Of a DNA stretch of 64,000 nt, positions 46,723 to 58,549 are shown piece after piece. The notes under the pieces are model-generated. The model searched no databases. It saw only the letters and a list, made by a program, of their open reading frames with translations, and had not been told where the DNA came from. A program made the position numbers and the translations under genes. Source of the DNA: Lichenostomus cassidix (Eukaryota > Chordata > Aves > Passeriformes > Meliphagidae); contig CM039194.1 of assembly GCA_008360975.2 (NCBI GenBank), positions 9,596,426 through 9,660,425 of the forward strand, in the 5' to 3' direction. Every line of letters begins with the position of its first letter. Position 1 is the first letter of the stretch.

Positions 46723-49530
46723 CGCACGACTCTCGCTGCCACAACGACCCAAATCACACTGACCATTCAGTTCATCTGTTCTGTGCTAAGATAATTACCA
46801 AAACTTGCTGACATTTCACTGGCAGGGAAAACGTGCATGGGTTCACTTCCTTTTACCACAGCCTCTTGCACATTTTATTAATAAGCAGGTGGAAGCCAAC
46901 ACTTCAGGAAGATATTGCAACTGCAGAATCTAGAGTTGGAAGATGACAAATATTTAAATGATTTGGTCATAACAGGGGGCAGAGATGTGAGGAGGAGCCT
47001 TACTTGGAGTCCTGACCAAGGCCATCCAGCTGACTGCACCACGAACAGGCTGAGTGACAAGGCTGGGCATCAAACACCTCCAAAAGTCCTGCTAGTGGCA
47101 TTGCTTCTTTTTACTTTTTAACTTCAGAAATCAGCAAGCCTGAAATGTGCCAGGCTGAGGTCCAGGTCTTTCTGGGATCTGTGGAAGGGTGTTTCTAGGA
47201 AGACTGTAGAAAGTTCCACTTGGCATGCCCTACTGGATGACATAACTAGTGATCAAAGCACAAATTCCAAATCTTGCTCAACATCTGTCCTTCTACAGCT
47301 ATAAAAACTGAGAACAGCATGAGGTGCTAGAGGCCTTACTCCAGGAAAGAAGTTCTGTACACCAAAAACATGGATTTTTTTGTTACTGTTGTTTTTGCTA
47401 GTGTGTTTGTGAGGAGTGATTCAAAGATGTCTTGACTACACTAAGAGCAAGATAAACACTGACATAATTTTATTTCTATTTTTATCTATCAAATAGTCAC
47501 CTTTGAAATGAAGGTCTGTAAAGTCTTGGCTAGGGAAATGGCACCAGTTCCAAGTCTGGAATCTCACTTGTGGTACACACACAGCTCTCCCTATTCAAAG
47601 TTAGAGGCTTGCTTGGACTTCCCTACAGCTAAACCCTAGCCAGGAAAGTTGGGATACAGATGTCCATTGGATTACACACAATCATTTTCAACACTATGCA
47701 GCATGCAAGAATGTCAAGATCCTATTCCAGTCAGGACAGGTACAGCTGAGGTCATTTTATGCTGAACTCCCATCCCCAGTGTTCCCATTGGCAATGCAGG
47801 CTCACAGTGCATGGTGGAAGACAGGCTGCCAGGGCTGGGATCTTTGTATTTCAGGGTGTGAAACTCCCTCTTTGGGAACTAAACACTTCAGTGGTACCGG
47901 GGTCTGGTCATAATTCTTGAATCTTCCTCTCTCCTTCTCTTGTGCGCGTTAAGAACCTTTATTACTTTTACTTACCAGATAAATTACTTTATTCTACATT
48001 ATTTCTTCATCAGAAATGACTCAGTTAGAAGATCTGATTCACATTTATCTGCTATGTAAAACATCTCAGAAGGGCAGTAAATTGTACTGCTATTTTCAAG
48101 TCCCAGGTGGTAAGAGGCAATCAGCCCAATCTTCCCTCCGTTTTAGGTATTCCTGCAACCTCTTCATTGTAGGAAAATGAATTGGCTAGATCCATCTGAA
48201 GCAATTCTGGCAGGGAAAACCACACTCAGCTGAAAGATATGTTTTAGCCTTTTGGATACAGTTTCAACTTTCAAGATAACTGTTCCTTTGAGGAGCTCTA
48301 ACTCTAAATCCCCAAGTGCCCGCAAGGAGTTGGGTAGGAGCCAAAAATGCCAAGTCAGGGGAAAATAATTGTTTTCAAATGGTGACAAACCTGCAAGGTC
48401 GGCAGAGAACAGAGGGGCTGTACTGCTGTATGGACATAGCCATGCAACTCAGGGCTGTGAGTTCTGTACACTAAACAGAGCCTAATGTCTCCACAGGGTG
48501 TTTGACGGCTGCAAATGCAGAGGGGAACTGGTCTGCACTGGTCTAACTCACATGGCAGAAATGATATTGGAAGAGAATCTAAAGATGTGGGGTACAGACA
48601 CAGTGTGCAGTGCTAAAGGTTTGGCTCATTCTGGTTTCATTTCCCTGAGGTGAAGAAATGACAGATTTTGTATTTTTTAAATTATTGCAATGCAAATAAT
48701 TTGACAGCTTGCTCTGGAGGTTTTGTGCCATGAAATGTTGTTTGAAATTGTGCAAGGCAATACAGTAATTACACAGTCAGGCATGTCTAAGGATGAAGGA
48801 TACCTTGAGTAGAGGCTGGGAATTTGCCACTGGTGTGGGTCCACTTTCCTTCATGCCTTGGACAGATTCCTACGCAGTGTGGGAGGAGTACCCAGGCTCT
48901 GGGAATAGCACTGCTTCGAAACTGCAGTTGCAAGTCATGAGGAATCAGCTTGAGGGAGCCTGGTGATTACTTTCTAAGGATATCTACATATGAAAAAGTA
49001 TGCCTGAGGGTATAAATCAGCATAGCTCTGCTGGCTGCAACATAGCTGCATCCATCTCCTCCAGCTGAGGATCTGGACAAAAGTACTTAGGCAACACAGA
49101 GAACTGAAAACTACCAGAACACCTTTAAAGCTCTTGTGCAGCACGCAAGAGAGGCATTCAGCTGTGTGGAGTGGACTTCTTTCATCTGGGGCAGTTAAAG
49201 CAGAGAATGAACTTTAGATTCTCACAATTTTACTGCATCTGTTAAAGCAGTATTGGCTTTCAGCAATGAAATGAGTATTCAGGCCAAGTGTCTCTGCAGA
49301 ATTTCGGGCACTCCATGAACGGATAAAATTTCAATTGCAGAAACAAGAGAAAGTACCAGACACAAATGCACCACGTATTACATTTAAGGAAAGACAGTGA
49401 AGGGGCAGGTTATACCGTGGGAATAGGCAGCAGCTGGTGGCTGACTCTGGTGTTATGACTAAGTCATCGATGAGGCCACAAAAAATCAAGAAAATTAGTA
49501 AGTGAGGGCAAGAAATCCAGGAGGGCTGGT
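46723..49530. other. Non-coding DNA, no gene recognised
   Basis: Few frames above 60 codons, none with a motif. No interspersed or simple repeats of note. Confidence 0.55.
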
Positions 49531-49539
49531 CTGCAGGCG

Positions 49540-50060
49540 AGCAGCAGAGAACAGTTATGATCCAGGCTTGGGCTCCACACCGGGTCCCTTGTTCCCAGGC
49601 AGACGGAGTTGGCAGCAGCATGGATCACTCTCTGGTGGCCCCTTGGGCCAGAAAGAGGAGGTCCGTTGGCAGCCCAGCCTGGGGACGCAGCCAGCTCTGC
49701 CTGCCAGAGCTCAGGTTGCTCCATCGGTGCTGAGAGAAGGGCTGGAGCAGGATCCCCTTGGAGCAGCAGCCACAGGGCTTGCCAGGAGCCCCCCGAGAGC
49801 TGGGGAGCCAGGCCAGCAGCCACTCACCTGTCCGAGGGTCCTTGGGTGCTGTGGGGCAGAGCTGGGCATGTCCATGGCAGTGACCCTCTGCCCCCTGGCC
49901 AGCTCTGTCGGGCTCAGTGCAGAGAGTTCCCAGAGACACCCGTGCTCCAGTGGCTCCTGCGGCTGGAAAAGGCTGCAGCTCTGCTTCCCAGTGCACATGG
50001 CTTTTCTCTTTCCACTGCTGGTCTGGACAGGCCTCCTGCTCATCCTTTCAGTTCATTCAA
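49540..50060. other. GC-rich block with long overlapping open frames
   Basis: This is the second GC-rich block of the window, though it is CpG-poor compared with the island at 3.7-4.0 kb. Plus-strand frames of 239 and 244 codons (49502-50221, 49609-50343) and minus-strand frames of 119-123 codons overlap here. The translations are rich in Ser, Gly, Pro, Ala and Leu with no recognisable domain. Long frames in several phases at once point to stop-codon scarcity, not one real gene. A minus-strand segment with good splice sites lies inside it and is listed separately. Confidence 0.5.
49828..49962 (-). other. Candidate 135-nt exon (45 codons), minus strand (unproven)
   Basis: On the minus strand GCAGCCTTTTCCAG (acceptor) precedes exactly 135 bases that end at a textbook donor, GGACAG|GTGAGT. 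One frame is open throughout and in phase 0 at both ends, giving 45 codons starting PQEPLEHG and ending QHPRTLGQ. Inside is an ATG in a strong start context (GCCATGGAC; MDMPSSAPQHPRTLGQ to the donor), so it could also act as a first coding exon. A second frame is open too. I do not recognise the peptide and find no partner exon. Long non-coding RNA exons look the same. Confidence 0.25.
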
Positions 50061-50221
50061 AGGGCCTCGGCCCCTCCTCCAGCATCTTAAACACAGTGCT
50101 GGGAAATTCAGCAGTGGCAGGGGTGACAGGCAGAGCTGGAGTAACCACAGCCTCTGCAATTACCTTCTGTCTAGGCGAGACTCTCAGCCATTATCTGGCT
50201 CTTCTGATTTTCATCAGCTGA

Positions 50222-53200
50222 GGAGCTGCATCTTTGGGATTATCCTCTCAGCATCTTTGCCTACCCCTCAATGTCACAGGCTTTGGCCTGTTGGTGCACT
50301 TATAGCTTGTCTCAATTCCAGCCTCATCCTCCTGCAAGGGTAACTCACAAATAAAGCAAAGTGGGAGTTGCCATGTTGATGTGCTTTCCTTGAGCCCTCG
50401 GGGAAAGGTCCTGAACATGATTTCTTCCGCTTGGATGGAAAGAGGAATTTCTGTTAGAGCCTCCATGAAATTACAGTCTTCTTTTTTTATGAAATGTAAA
50501 CCAAAGTAAATATTACCTTAGAGTCTCTTATTCGTGTTGCAATAAAATGAGACACTTCCTTGGAAATAAGTTTTAAGACACGAGTCTTGTAATGTTGGGA
50601 TTTATTGGAGTGGAGTTCACAGCTGACCTGAGGTCTGGAGGGTTTGGAAGCAATAGTCTATGTGAACTTCCCCTTCCCCAGCACATGAGGTGCAAAACTG
50701 GCCAGTTATTCAGAGACTTCCCCACCCTTTGTAAGCTCGTGTGCTCATATATCTCTCATGGTACATAAAGAATGACATATTGCAGTGAATCTGCTAAGAA
50801 TAGCTTGTAAAATACATCATTATATGAATCAGCCTCATTAGAAGTCTCCTTCTTTCATGATTTAAACCAGACACGGTACTTGCAGGAATGGAAACCAATT
50901 TTTTTTTTCTCTCCTGCTGGCATGTTGTGCACAACCAAATGTTGAAACAGAGGAAAATAATTCTCTGAACTCAAGGCCAGAAGTAGAAAGTAAGTACTGC
51001 ATTACCCTGATGCCTCTCTGGCATAATTAAGGTCTTGGGTGTTTCCCTGGATGTATGACTTTTCAGCTTTGTTAATAGAATATTATGTTGCTCTTCCAAA
51101 CAGCACAAAGCTACATTCCTAGCATACTCCCAATCCCCCTGACTGAGGACCCTGTAACACCTCACTTTCAGCATCCTTAGCCATTCCAGGCTTTTCTCCC
51201 ACAGCTGCTGCTGTTTATGAAGGGGATTATACAGCGTGGTGCCTGTGATAGCAGGAGACAAGGCTGGGTGACCCAGGAGGCCTCTCTCAGCCCTTTCTTC
51301 TGCAAGGACTGGAGCTCCAGATGCCATGGCTGCATGACTCAGACCTCATTCATACTGCCTGTCTGCTGGGGCAACCACTTGCCAGTGAGCTCAGTTTAGC
51401 TCAGACAAGGCAGAGGCAGCCCCAGTGACGCCCCAGGGATGGCTGCAGCTCTGGGCTAGTGGCCATGGCATGCAGGACTCATGGAAACAAAGGGATGGCT
51501 CAGTGCTCCAAGGCAATGAAACAGCATTTCACTCCCATTTGTAGAGCTCACTGACACACTGCAGGTACAGCAACTTTTTATTGTTTCTCTCTTGTCACTT
51601 CAGGATCAGAGAATGTTGTATTTCTTGCTGTTGTTTCTTTTAAACCATGCCAGCATACGCCCTCCACAGCATGCTGGCTTATAAACCTCTGGCTGCACTC
51701 TTCTGAATCACACAGATATTTTAATTAACTGTTGTAAGATCAATTACTCAGCTGCCCTTGGTTGCTTTGGCCTCCTGTTGCTTCCAACCCTGTAAGCCAT
51801 TCTGTCTCCCTGGTCTGCTCTGCATCGTGGTCTTGTCACCAAGGAGCCTTGTTGGGTGAACACTGCCATGTGTTTGTCTCTCACCCAAGATTTTGGGCCA
51901 AGGACATCTCCAGGAGGCTGGTCACAATCAAGACATCATGATTTTGCAGGCAAGCTCTATTTCTCTTGAGCTTACTTGTTTGTTAGACTCTGCTTTCACT
52001 TTTGCAGAAGTAGGTCAGAAATGCAGTCTGGATAAATATTACCCACAGAGGTGATGAGCAGCTTCTGCTTAGCCCATGGAGGCTCCACAGAAAACACCAC
52101 TGCCTGTACCTACAGGCTTTAAATGCTGCCCTTCTATCATGCAGTGTCCTCAGGCAGCTCTGGAACCTGCAGAGCCTTTGGTTGCTGTCAGTGTGGTCGC
52201 TTCTGTGCACCTGGGAGCATCTGCAGCCTGGATTTCAGTGCTAGCTGTGCTTGGAGGTAATGGGCCTACTGGGATGGTCATCAGCTGCACTAAATAAGTC
52301 ATAGAGAGACACAGGTAGGAGTCCTGCACTAGGGATAGAAGGTTTTCAGGCTCCACCCGTGCTTTGGATATCTATTTCCTTGTCAGTAAGGAATACAAAT
52401 CCCTGATTCTCCTTCTGCCAGAGTTGGGCTGTCCAAGCAGGTGATCAGTGGATGGTGCTGAGGGTTCAGCATGGTCTAAAGATGAAAAAGTGTTTGCAAA
52501 AACCTGTGTACTCTACTCTCTCAGGTGGTGGCATTTCAGGGCATAGAACAAGCACATTTCGTCCTTATTTCTAGACTTGGTCATCTTTTCCCACACATTT
52601 GCCTACTGTCATGGTTTGAAGGAATTCTTTTTTAATAGCAATTCACATAACCTTCATGTCACTGCTGGTTTTGCCACGACACAAGTGGGTTTACTTTTCT
52701 CTAACTCTCACTTTGTTCATCAATAACCATTTTACAAGCCCTGTTGTGTTTCAGCTGTGATTTTACCTCAGGACTGTGCATCCTTTGCAATACAAACCTC
52801 ATCTGCTGCCCCTCGGATTTGAAAGTGAGGATCTGGTTCCCAAAGCTGGGATTTCACAGCTGTGGTCTGCCTGGTTTCCTATCAGCACATACAAAAGGAG
52901 TGAGCACACAGCAACAGCTCAATACCCACTTCAAACCTCAGCCTTCTCAGCTGGAACAACTGTTGCGGTTTGAAGTTGTTTTGTTAACTTCTTTGGCTAA
53001 TTGATAACATCTGCACCTCTCCACCCTTCCTCGCCTCTCAAGCTACTTTCAAATAGATGGACAGATAGTGCTGGGGCAGATCTCAGTTTCTGTATTAGTG
53101 ATCTATTGTTACACTTCTGGAAAATTGTGTGAGAACTGGGGGGTGTCTTCGAATAAAGCCTCCTTTATAAAGACTCCTTTCACGCAGGCTGAGAAACAAG

Positions 53201-53870
53201 CCCAGAGACACTAATAAACCCTCATGCTATTCATTTGGCATTTCTCTTGTGATCAGATAAAAGAACTTATGATTTCACACTTTTTCCCTCCCTCTCTTTT
53301 TCCCCACCATGTTTTCTAAAGTTGGAAATTTTCACTTGGGCTTTAAAATGTTGGAATTAGCATTTATTTCTTGTTGGTTTTCATTTTCTTAGTATTACAA
53401 TAGATGGATCAGGAACTGGTACATGTGATATTTCAGTAAATAAAATCCTTGTATTCAGGATCACTCTTGAAGTCTGGTAATACACAGTGACACCATATAG
53501 GTCCCAAGGAGCAATTGTGGTTGTAATGGAAATATCATATATCTCATATCCCAGGTCTGATGTATCAACTCAGCAATAAAAAGAAACAGGATATTTGCAA
53601 CTATATTTTAAACAGGGATTTTGTTCTTACTATGAGAACATGGATTACTTAGAAATTTCAGTGAGAAAACTCCTTAATGGTTTCATCAATGTCTAACCCC
53701 TGGAGATTTCAGTTCTCTCCCTGTTATTGAAATAGCTATTAGTGCAGTGAAAATCAGAAATAAATGAGTGTGGCTCATTGGTGTCTGCATGCACACCGAG
53801 GTAGGTCTCAATGCAGGTCAGATGGTTCCTTCTCTCACATTGCAGGGTTCCCAGGATCAGATTTGGGTCA
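50222..53870. other. Non-coding DNA, no gene recognised
   Basis: Frames of 60-118 codons have no motif. A TGTCATGGTTTGA string at 52606-52618 resembles the start of some avian LTRs but has no matching end. 53160-53285 is AT-rich with GATA-type cores. 52097-52112 is a short hairpin (7-base arms). Confidence 0.45.
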
Positions 53871-53873
53871 TGC

Positions 53874-54431
53874 CTAGAGACTGTGCACTATGAACTCTCC
53901 CCACCTCGACACCTTCCCATTTGGGCTGGGGAGATGTTCCCTCCTCCATCCCCCTCCTGGCATTGGGGTGGTTGGTGGTGTTGCTAAGCCAGGTCTGGAG
54001 ATGTTGTGATGTGCAGGGAGCTGACGTAAGCTGACACTCGAAGGGTTGGTGCTGCTCAGCCAGCCAGAAGAGCCTGGTGAATTTCCTTGTAAAAGGAATT
54101 TCTTAGGATTCAGGGAGACTTGTGTTACATAATCCTTTGAAAACAACATTTGACACAGGATAGGGCTATCCCCTTTATGAATTCCCCAGCAGAATCTGCA
54201 CGCTGCCATGAGCACTGTTATTATTGCAGCTCTTTTACTTTGTGCCCTTTCAGCATCACCAGCATCTACAAAAAAGTTAGATAAAATCCCAAATACAGAT
54301 CTCATAACTTCACCTAATGCAAGCTCAACACATTTGGTCTTAATCTGAGTGCCTGGACTGGGATGAGTTCTGCAGGGCTGTAATAAAATAAATATTTTCC
54401 TGCACTGAGAACAGCTCAGGGAAAGGTTCAA
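53874..54431 (-). other. Open frame of 185 codons, probably chance
   Basis: The longest minus-strand frame in the right half. Its translation has no signal peptide, transmembrane segment, repeat or domain that I recognise. A clean promoter or splice pair is also lacking. Base composition is ordinary for the region. It is listed so that it can be checked, not as a gene call. Confidence 0.15.
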
Positions 54432-57400
54432 TGTCAGGTCAGCAAAGGGAGCTCTTTAACCATGTTGTGCTAGACATGGACCATATCCTCCTCTAGGAAG
54501 CTGTCAGAGCTCCATAGTGGCTGGTGGATGGGAAGTGACTGAAAGTATTCACCTCTTGCTCATTTTAAATGTTGGATTTGGTTGGCATTTGAGCCAAATT
54601 GGGCAGTGGGTACAGCCCAAGCTTGCAGCAACAAGAATGTTTCTACCAGAAAAACAAAAATAAATAGTGAATGAAGGATTTTTGGTTGGAATTCCCTTTC
54701 CTTCCCTGCCCTGCTCAAATCGGATTACTTGCAGGAACAAAGGGAACAAGCAGTCTGTTGCAGCAGACCAGTCCCAGGTGAGTAAGGCTGAGCTACTTAA
54801 CAATTGGCAGTGTAGGGAGAGCTCCTTTAATTGTTTTTTCAAACAAACCTGAGCCACCTGTTCTGCCATATTAATGCAGGAACCAATGGAAATGTGATCC
54901 ACAGGTGCATTATAAAAGGGAAGGCAGAGGTGCTTGGGAAGGAAGCTTCCCCTTTTGCTGCAGTGTGAGACAGTGCCTGAATGTTTTGTGTCATTGCACA
55001 ACTGGGGCAGAAATAACCTGAACATCAGAAGAACTTGTTAAGGTTAGTAGTTTTCTATTCCTTTGCAGACATGTTGTTTATTGGTAAATGAGCAGAAAAC
55101 CCCATCTTGCTGCCAGGTCATTCAAAACATACTCCTAAAGAGACTGTGCCTCTACTAAATCTCTTGGTCTCCTTTCTGTAGGTGGGTACTGCTATAAACT
55201 CAAGATAGTTCCCTTTCAGTTTACTGGGAACTAATTATGAGCTCTAGAAAGAAAATGTGATTCTTTGGGGTGTGATTCCTTGCATTTAACTGATTTATTG
55301 AGTAACTTCCCTAAAGGTTGATACTTTTCTAGTTTGAGAAGTAATTAGTCTTCAACTTAAGCGTGCATTTAGTTATTGAATGAACGTTCTCTCTTTTGTA
55401 CTAGACAGGAGTGTTTCTTCTCATTTCCAGACTCATACCAGCCCATGCAAAGAACTCTAGGTTTTGAACAAATTCAAAAAGAGGACTATGAGCAGAGCTG
55501 GAAATGAGTGCAGGAGTTCTGGTTCCAGGTACCCCTGACTAACTAATTATCCACTGATACAATTCAGTCTTCAGGAAGATCAGACATGCCCACACAGACT
55601 AAGCTCAAAGCAAAGGTGCTGGGTGCACATCTGCAGACCTAGGTCAGCAAGAAAACCATTATGGACTCATAATAGCAGTGGATGATGCTCTATACCTGGG
55701 CCTAGACATTTTGCTACTTATTTAAATTCAGTAAATGCATTCCATGTGATCCCATACCTTTTGGAAGAACCTAATTCTTCCAAATTTCTTTGTTCAAGGA
55801 AATACATATTTATTGAAACACTTCAGAGGCCACTCAGGGGAAAGCAAGTGGCTCTCATGGTTAGACTTAGTTAATGAATGAAGACTTTTGCAGCATTTTC
55901 AGCAGAGAACTTTTAAGGAAAGATTGAGTTGACTATCTATGGTTTTGTTTGCTGGCTATCAGTGAGAGGGTGATGTGTCCTGTCCTTGCAAAAGTTGGTT
56001 AAGTGAAAGTATTTCTTTATGACCATTGCCATTTATCCTTTAACTTTGGAGCAGCTCTAATCCCTCTCCTTTCAGGGTGTGTCAGTACTCTTACAGACCA
56101 TGATAAGTTGCCCAGCATTGAAGGTTTTACAACCTTATGTATATTTTTGAATTTTTTTTGGGACACATATAGATCATGTTAAAAACCAGAAGTCCATTGT
56201 TCAATCAATCAAGTTAATCCTGGTGCTCCTTGATAACTATAGCTATCACATTTCAGAGTGATTTTATTGGATATTACTGGGATTACTTGTAGTAGCCACT
56301 CAGTCTAGACAGGGGTTTCTATTACAGTGAACACAGACAAAAGGGTAAGAAATATTAATGCCCAACATCCATTAACCATGCACAAGCTGCATATCAGAGA
56401 GTGGATCCTGTTCACTTGGCTGTGGGTCTCCCTCCCTTTTGTTTATCTCTCAGAAGGGCACTGGCTTCTTAATTAAAAGGAAATAGGTTGTCTTAATAAA
56501 GAAGTTTAAAAAAAAAAAGGAGCTGATTGAAAAATTTACCTCTTAGAGCTAATGGAAATTGGAGATCTTTTGATCAACTGTGCCAATACTGAAAGGTCTG
56601 AGTACTTTGCCCCAGAAGTTGTCTTTGGGATGACATTCTCTTCCCACCTTTTGGTGGGATGGGAGCAGTCATGGTGATCTTGCTTAGAAACTTGGATCTC
56701 CAACAATCCTGCTGTTGTGAGAAGTGTGATGAAATGGACCTCCAATACTCACCAGGGCTGGATAAAATTATACAGCCCATGGTTTCTGAAACAAAGCCTT
56801 TTAGAATGACAAGCACTCCAGGAATGCTGCTCCTTGAATAAATGTGATGTGGTAGTGATGTCGTTCCCACCATCCCCTGGAAGACAACTCTGCTCAATTA
56901 GGGTCATTGACTGATTAAAATAAGACCTAGTTAACGAGGCACTGAGTGAGGTAATGAAGCTAAACTCTAAAGCATTTCAAAATCTCATTTTATACTATTC
57001 CATATGTTCATAGAATTGTAACACATGGGCAAACATTGTATTTGCTGCCTAGACCACTTGTGTCACAGACTGTATTTTGGGTAGGACATATTTCAGATTG
57101 TTGTCAAGTTGCCCATCATAACATGAGCTCCACCAGGTCTTTCAGAGAATTTTGGGAGTCGGGGGAACAGTAGAAACACTCAAACACTGCTTGCCTATGG
57201 CTTGCTGTCCTGCATTCATGCACCCAAAGATCTTGATGTCCTTTTGTTTCTTCACATCCTTTTGGGATCAAAAGTTAATTAGCTGGCTGTTGGGAAGGGT
57301 CTGTGGATCATGCAGAAGAGTGAAAATTTTTTTTGGGGGGCTGAATGAAAAACCAATTCCCTAGTTATATAAGAAGCTTGCAATTATTTTAAGATTCCCT

Positions 57401-58525
57401 TAATTCCTGGGTTATGAGGTCAATTATGCCCTATATAGAGACATAAATCAAGATTTTCCTGCAAGACCTTAGCTTGGTGTAGACTTGGAGAAAATACTCT
57501 GCATGCCAGTGCTCTCAACCCCGTTTTATATCTGACAGCTGATATTGGTGTGCTTGAAACCACTCTGGGGGCACTGGGGGCTGTGTTAGGGTTGCTCTCA
57601 CTATGTTTGTCATGCAGCTCCTGTAGCCCAGCCCTGCTCATCCCTAATCCTCCACAGCAAATTGGTCTGGGACCGGAAATCTTGCCTGCTGTTGGCAGAG
57701 CACAGCAGCAGGGTTGGTGGGTCCCAGTTGGTTTATATCCCTGCTTTATAAATGGAAATGCTGCCATCATGAAGCTCCAGATTTATCGAAGTATGAATGC
57801 CTGATTCTCTGGGTTATTTTAAGCAGCAGTTACTCTCTTATACGGTTATGGCTATTACAGTAAGTTACTTGCATTAAACCTGTGGAGCAGGGCAAAGCAG
57901 TTGGGTTCTCTCAGATGTTATACTTAGTAATGAACACTTTTTCTCTGTGTGTTTATCTTGATCCAGCAGCTACAGGTCTGCTCGCCCTGAGAGATCTCCT
58001 CCCTTAAACTTTCATTTCATGGTAATAAACCACGAATTTCCAGGGTATTTCTCAATGTAGTGTCAGAAAGGAGAAGGCAGCATAAATTTCTGCCCTTGTT
58101 TCCAGGAAGATTATCTTCCAAGAAGAATTATTGTTATATAACTTTAGGATCACAGTATCAAGCGATACATATAATTTGAGGCTGTTTCTAATAAGCATTG
58201 TCTCTAGCCTGTGGTTCGCTCTGGTTTAAATGTTCTCAACTTTTTGGTCAAATGACAGCCTAGAACAGTATTTTTAGGAAAGATGATGCTTGGCAATGGC
58301 TGGGGATTCTGTGGCTTTCACCACCCTTCAGAGGGTTTGGGCTAACGTGTGTACTTTTCAAGAAAGCAAAAAACCACCCCATACTGGGAAGGCTTTAACA
58401 GAAACACCATCCAAGACAACTTGCAACTTTTCCTTTGATTGTGTTACTGATGCAAGGGTTCTTCTTTTCTCAATATAACTGGACTTTCTGAATCTCTTTG
58501 CTAAGTTTCTTCTTTTTTCCTACTT
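54432..58525. other. Non-coding DNA, no gene recognised
   Basis: The largest frame is 158 codons (54549-55025, minus), without a motif; others are 60-116 codons. No repeat family was recognised. 56508-56518 is an A run. Confidence 0.5.
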
Positions 58526-58530
58526 TCCTC

Positions 58531-58549
58531 TGGCGCTTTCCAAGCGCCA
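58531..58549. repeat. GC-rich hairpin, 8-bp arms, 3-base loop
   Basis: TGGCGCTT (58531-58538) and AAGCGCCA (58542-58549) are exact reverse complements around TCC. The GC content and two conserved CpGs in AT-rich DNA make it stand out. It also resembles a palindromic transcription-factor half-site pair. Confidence 0.75.

Noticed and set aside
49502..50343. Plus-strand open frames of 239 and 244 codons
   Set aside because: They overlap in different phases with equally open minus-strand frames in a GC-rich, stop-poor block. The translations have no domain, signal or repeat that I recognise.
52606..53010. TGTCATGGTTTGA at 52606 as the start of an avian endogenous-retrovirus LTR
   Set aside because: Only the first bases resemble such LTRs. 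I see no matching CA end, target duplication, polyadenylation layout or second LTR.
53874..54431. 185-codon minus-strand frame as a real gene
   Set aside because: No domain, signal peptide, promoter or splice signals; its length is within what chance allows in 64 kb.
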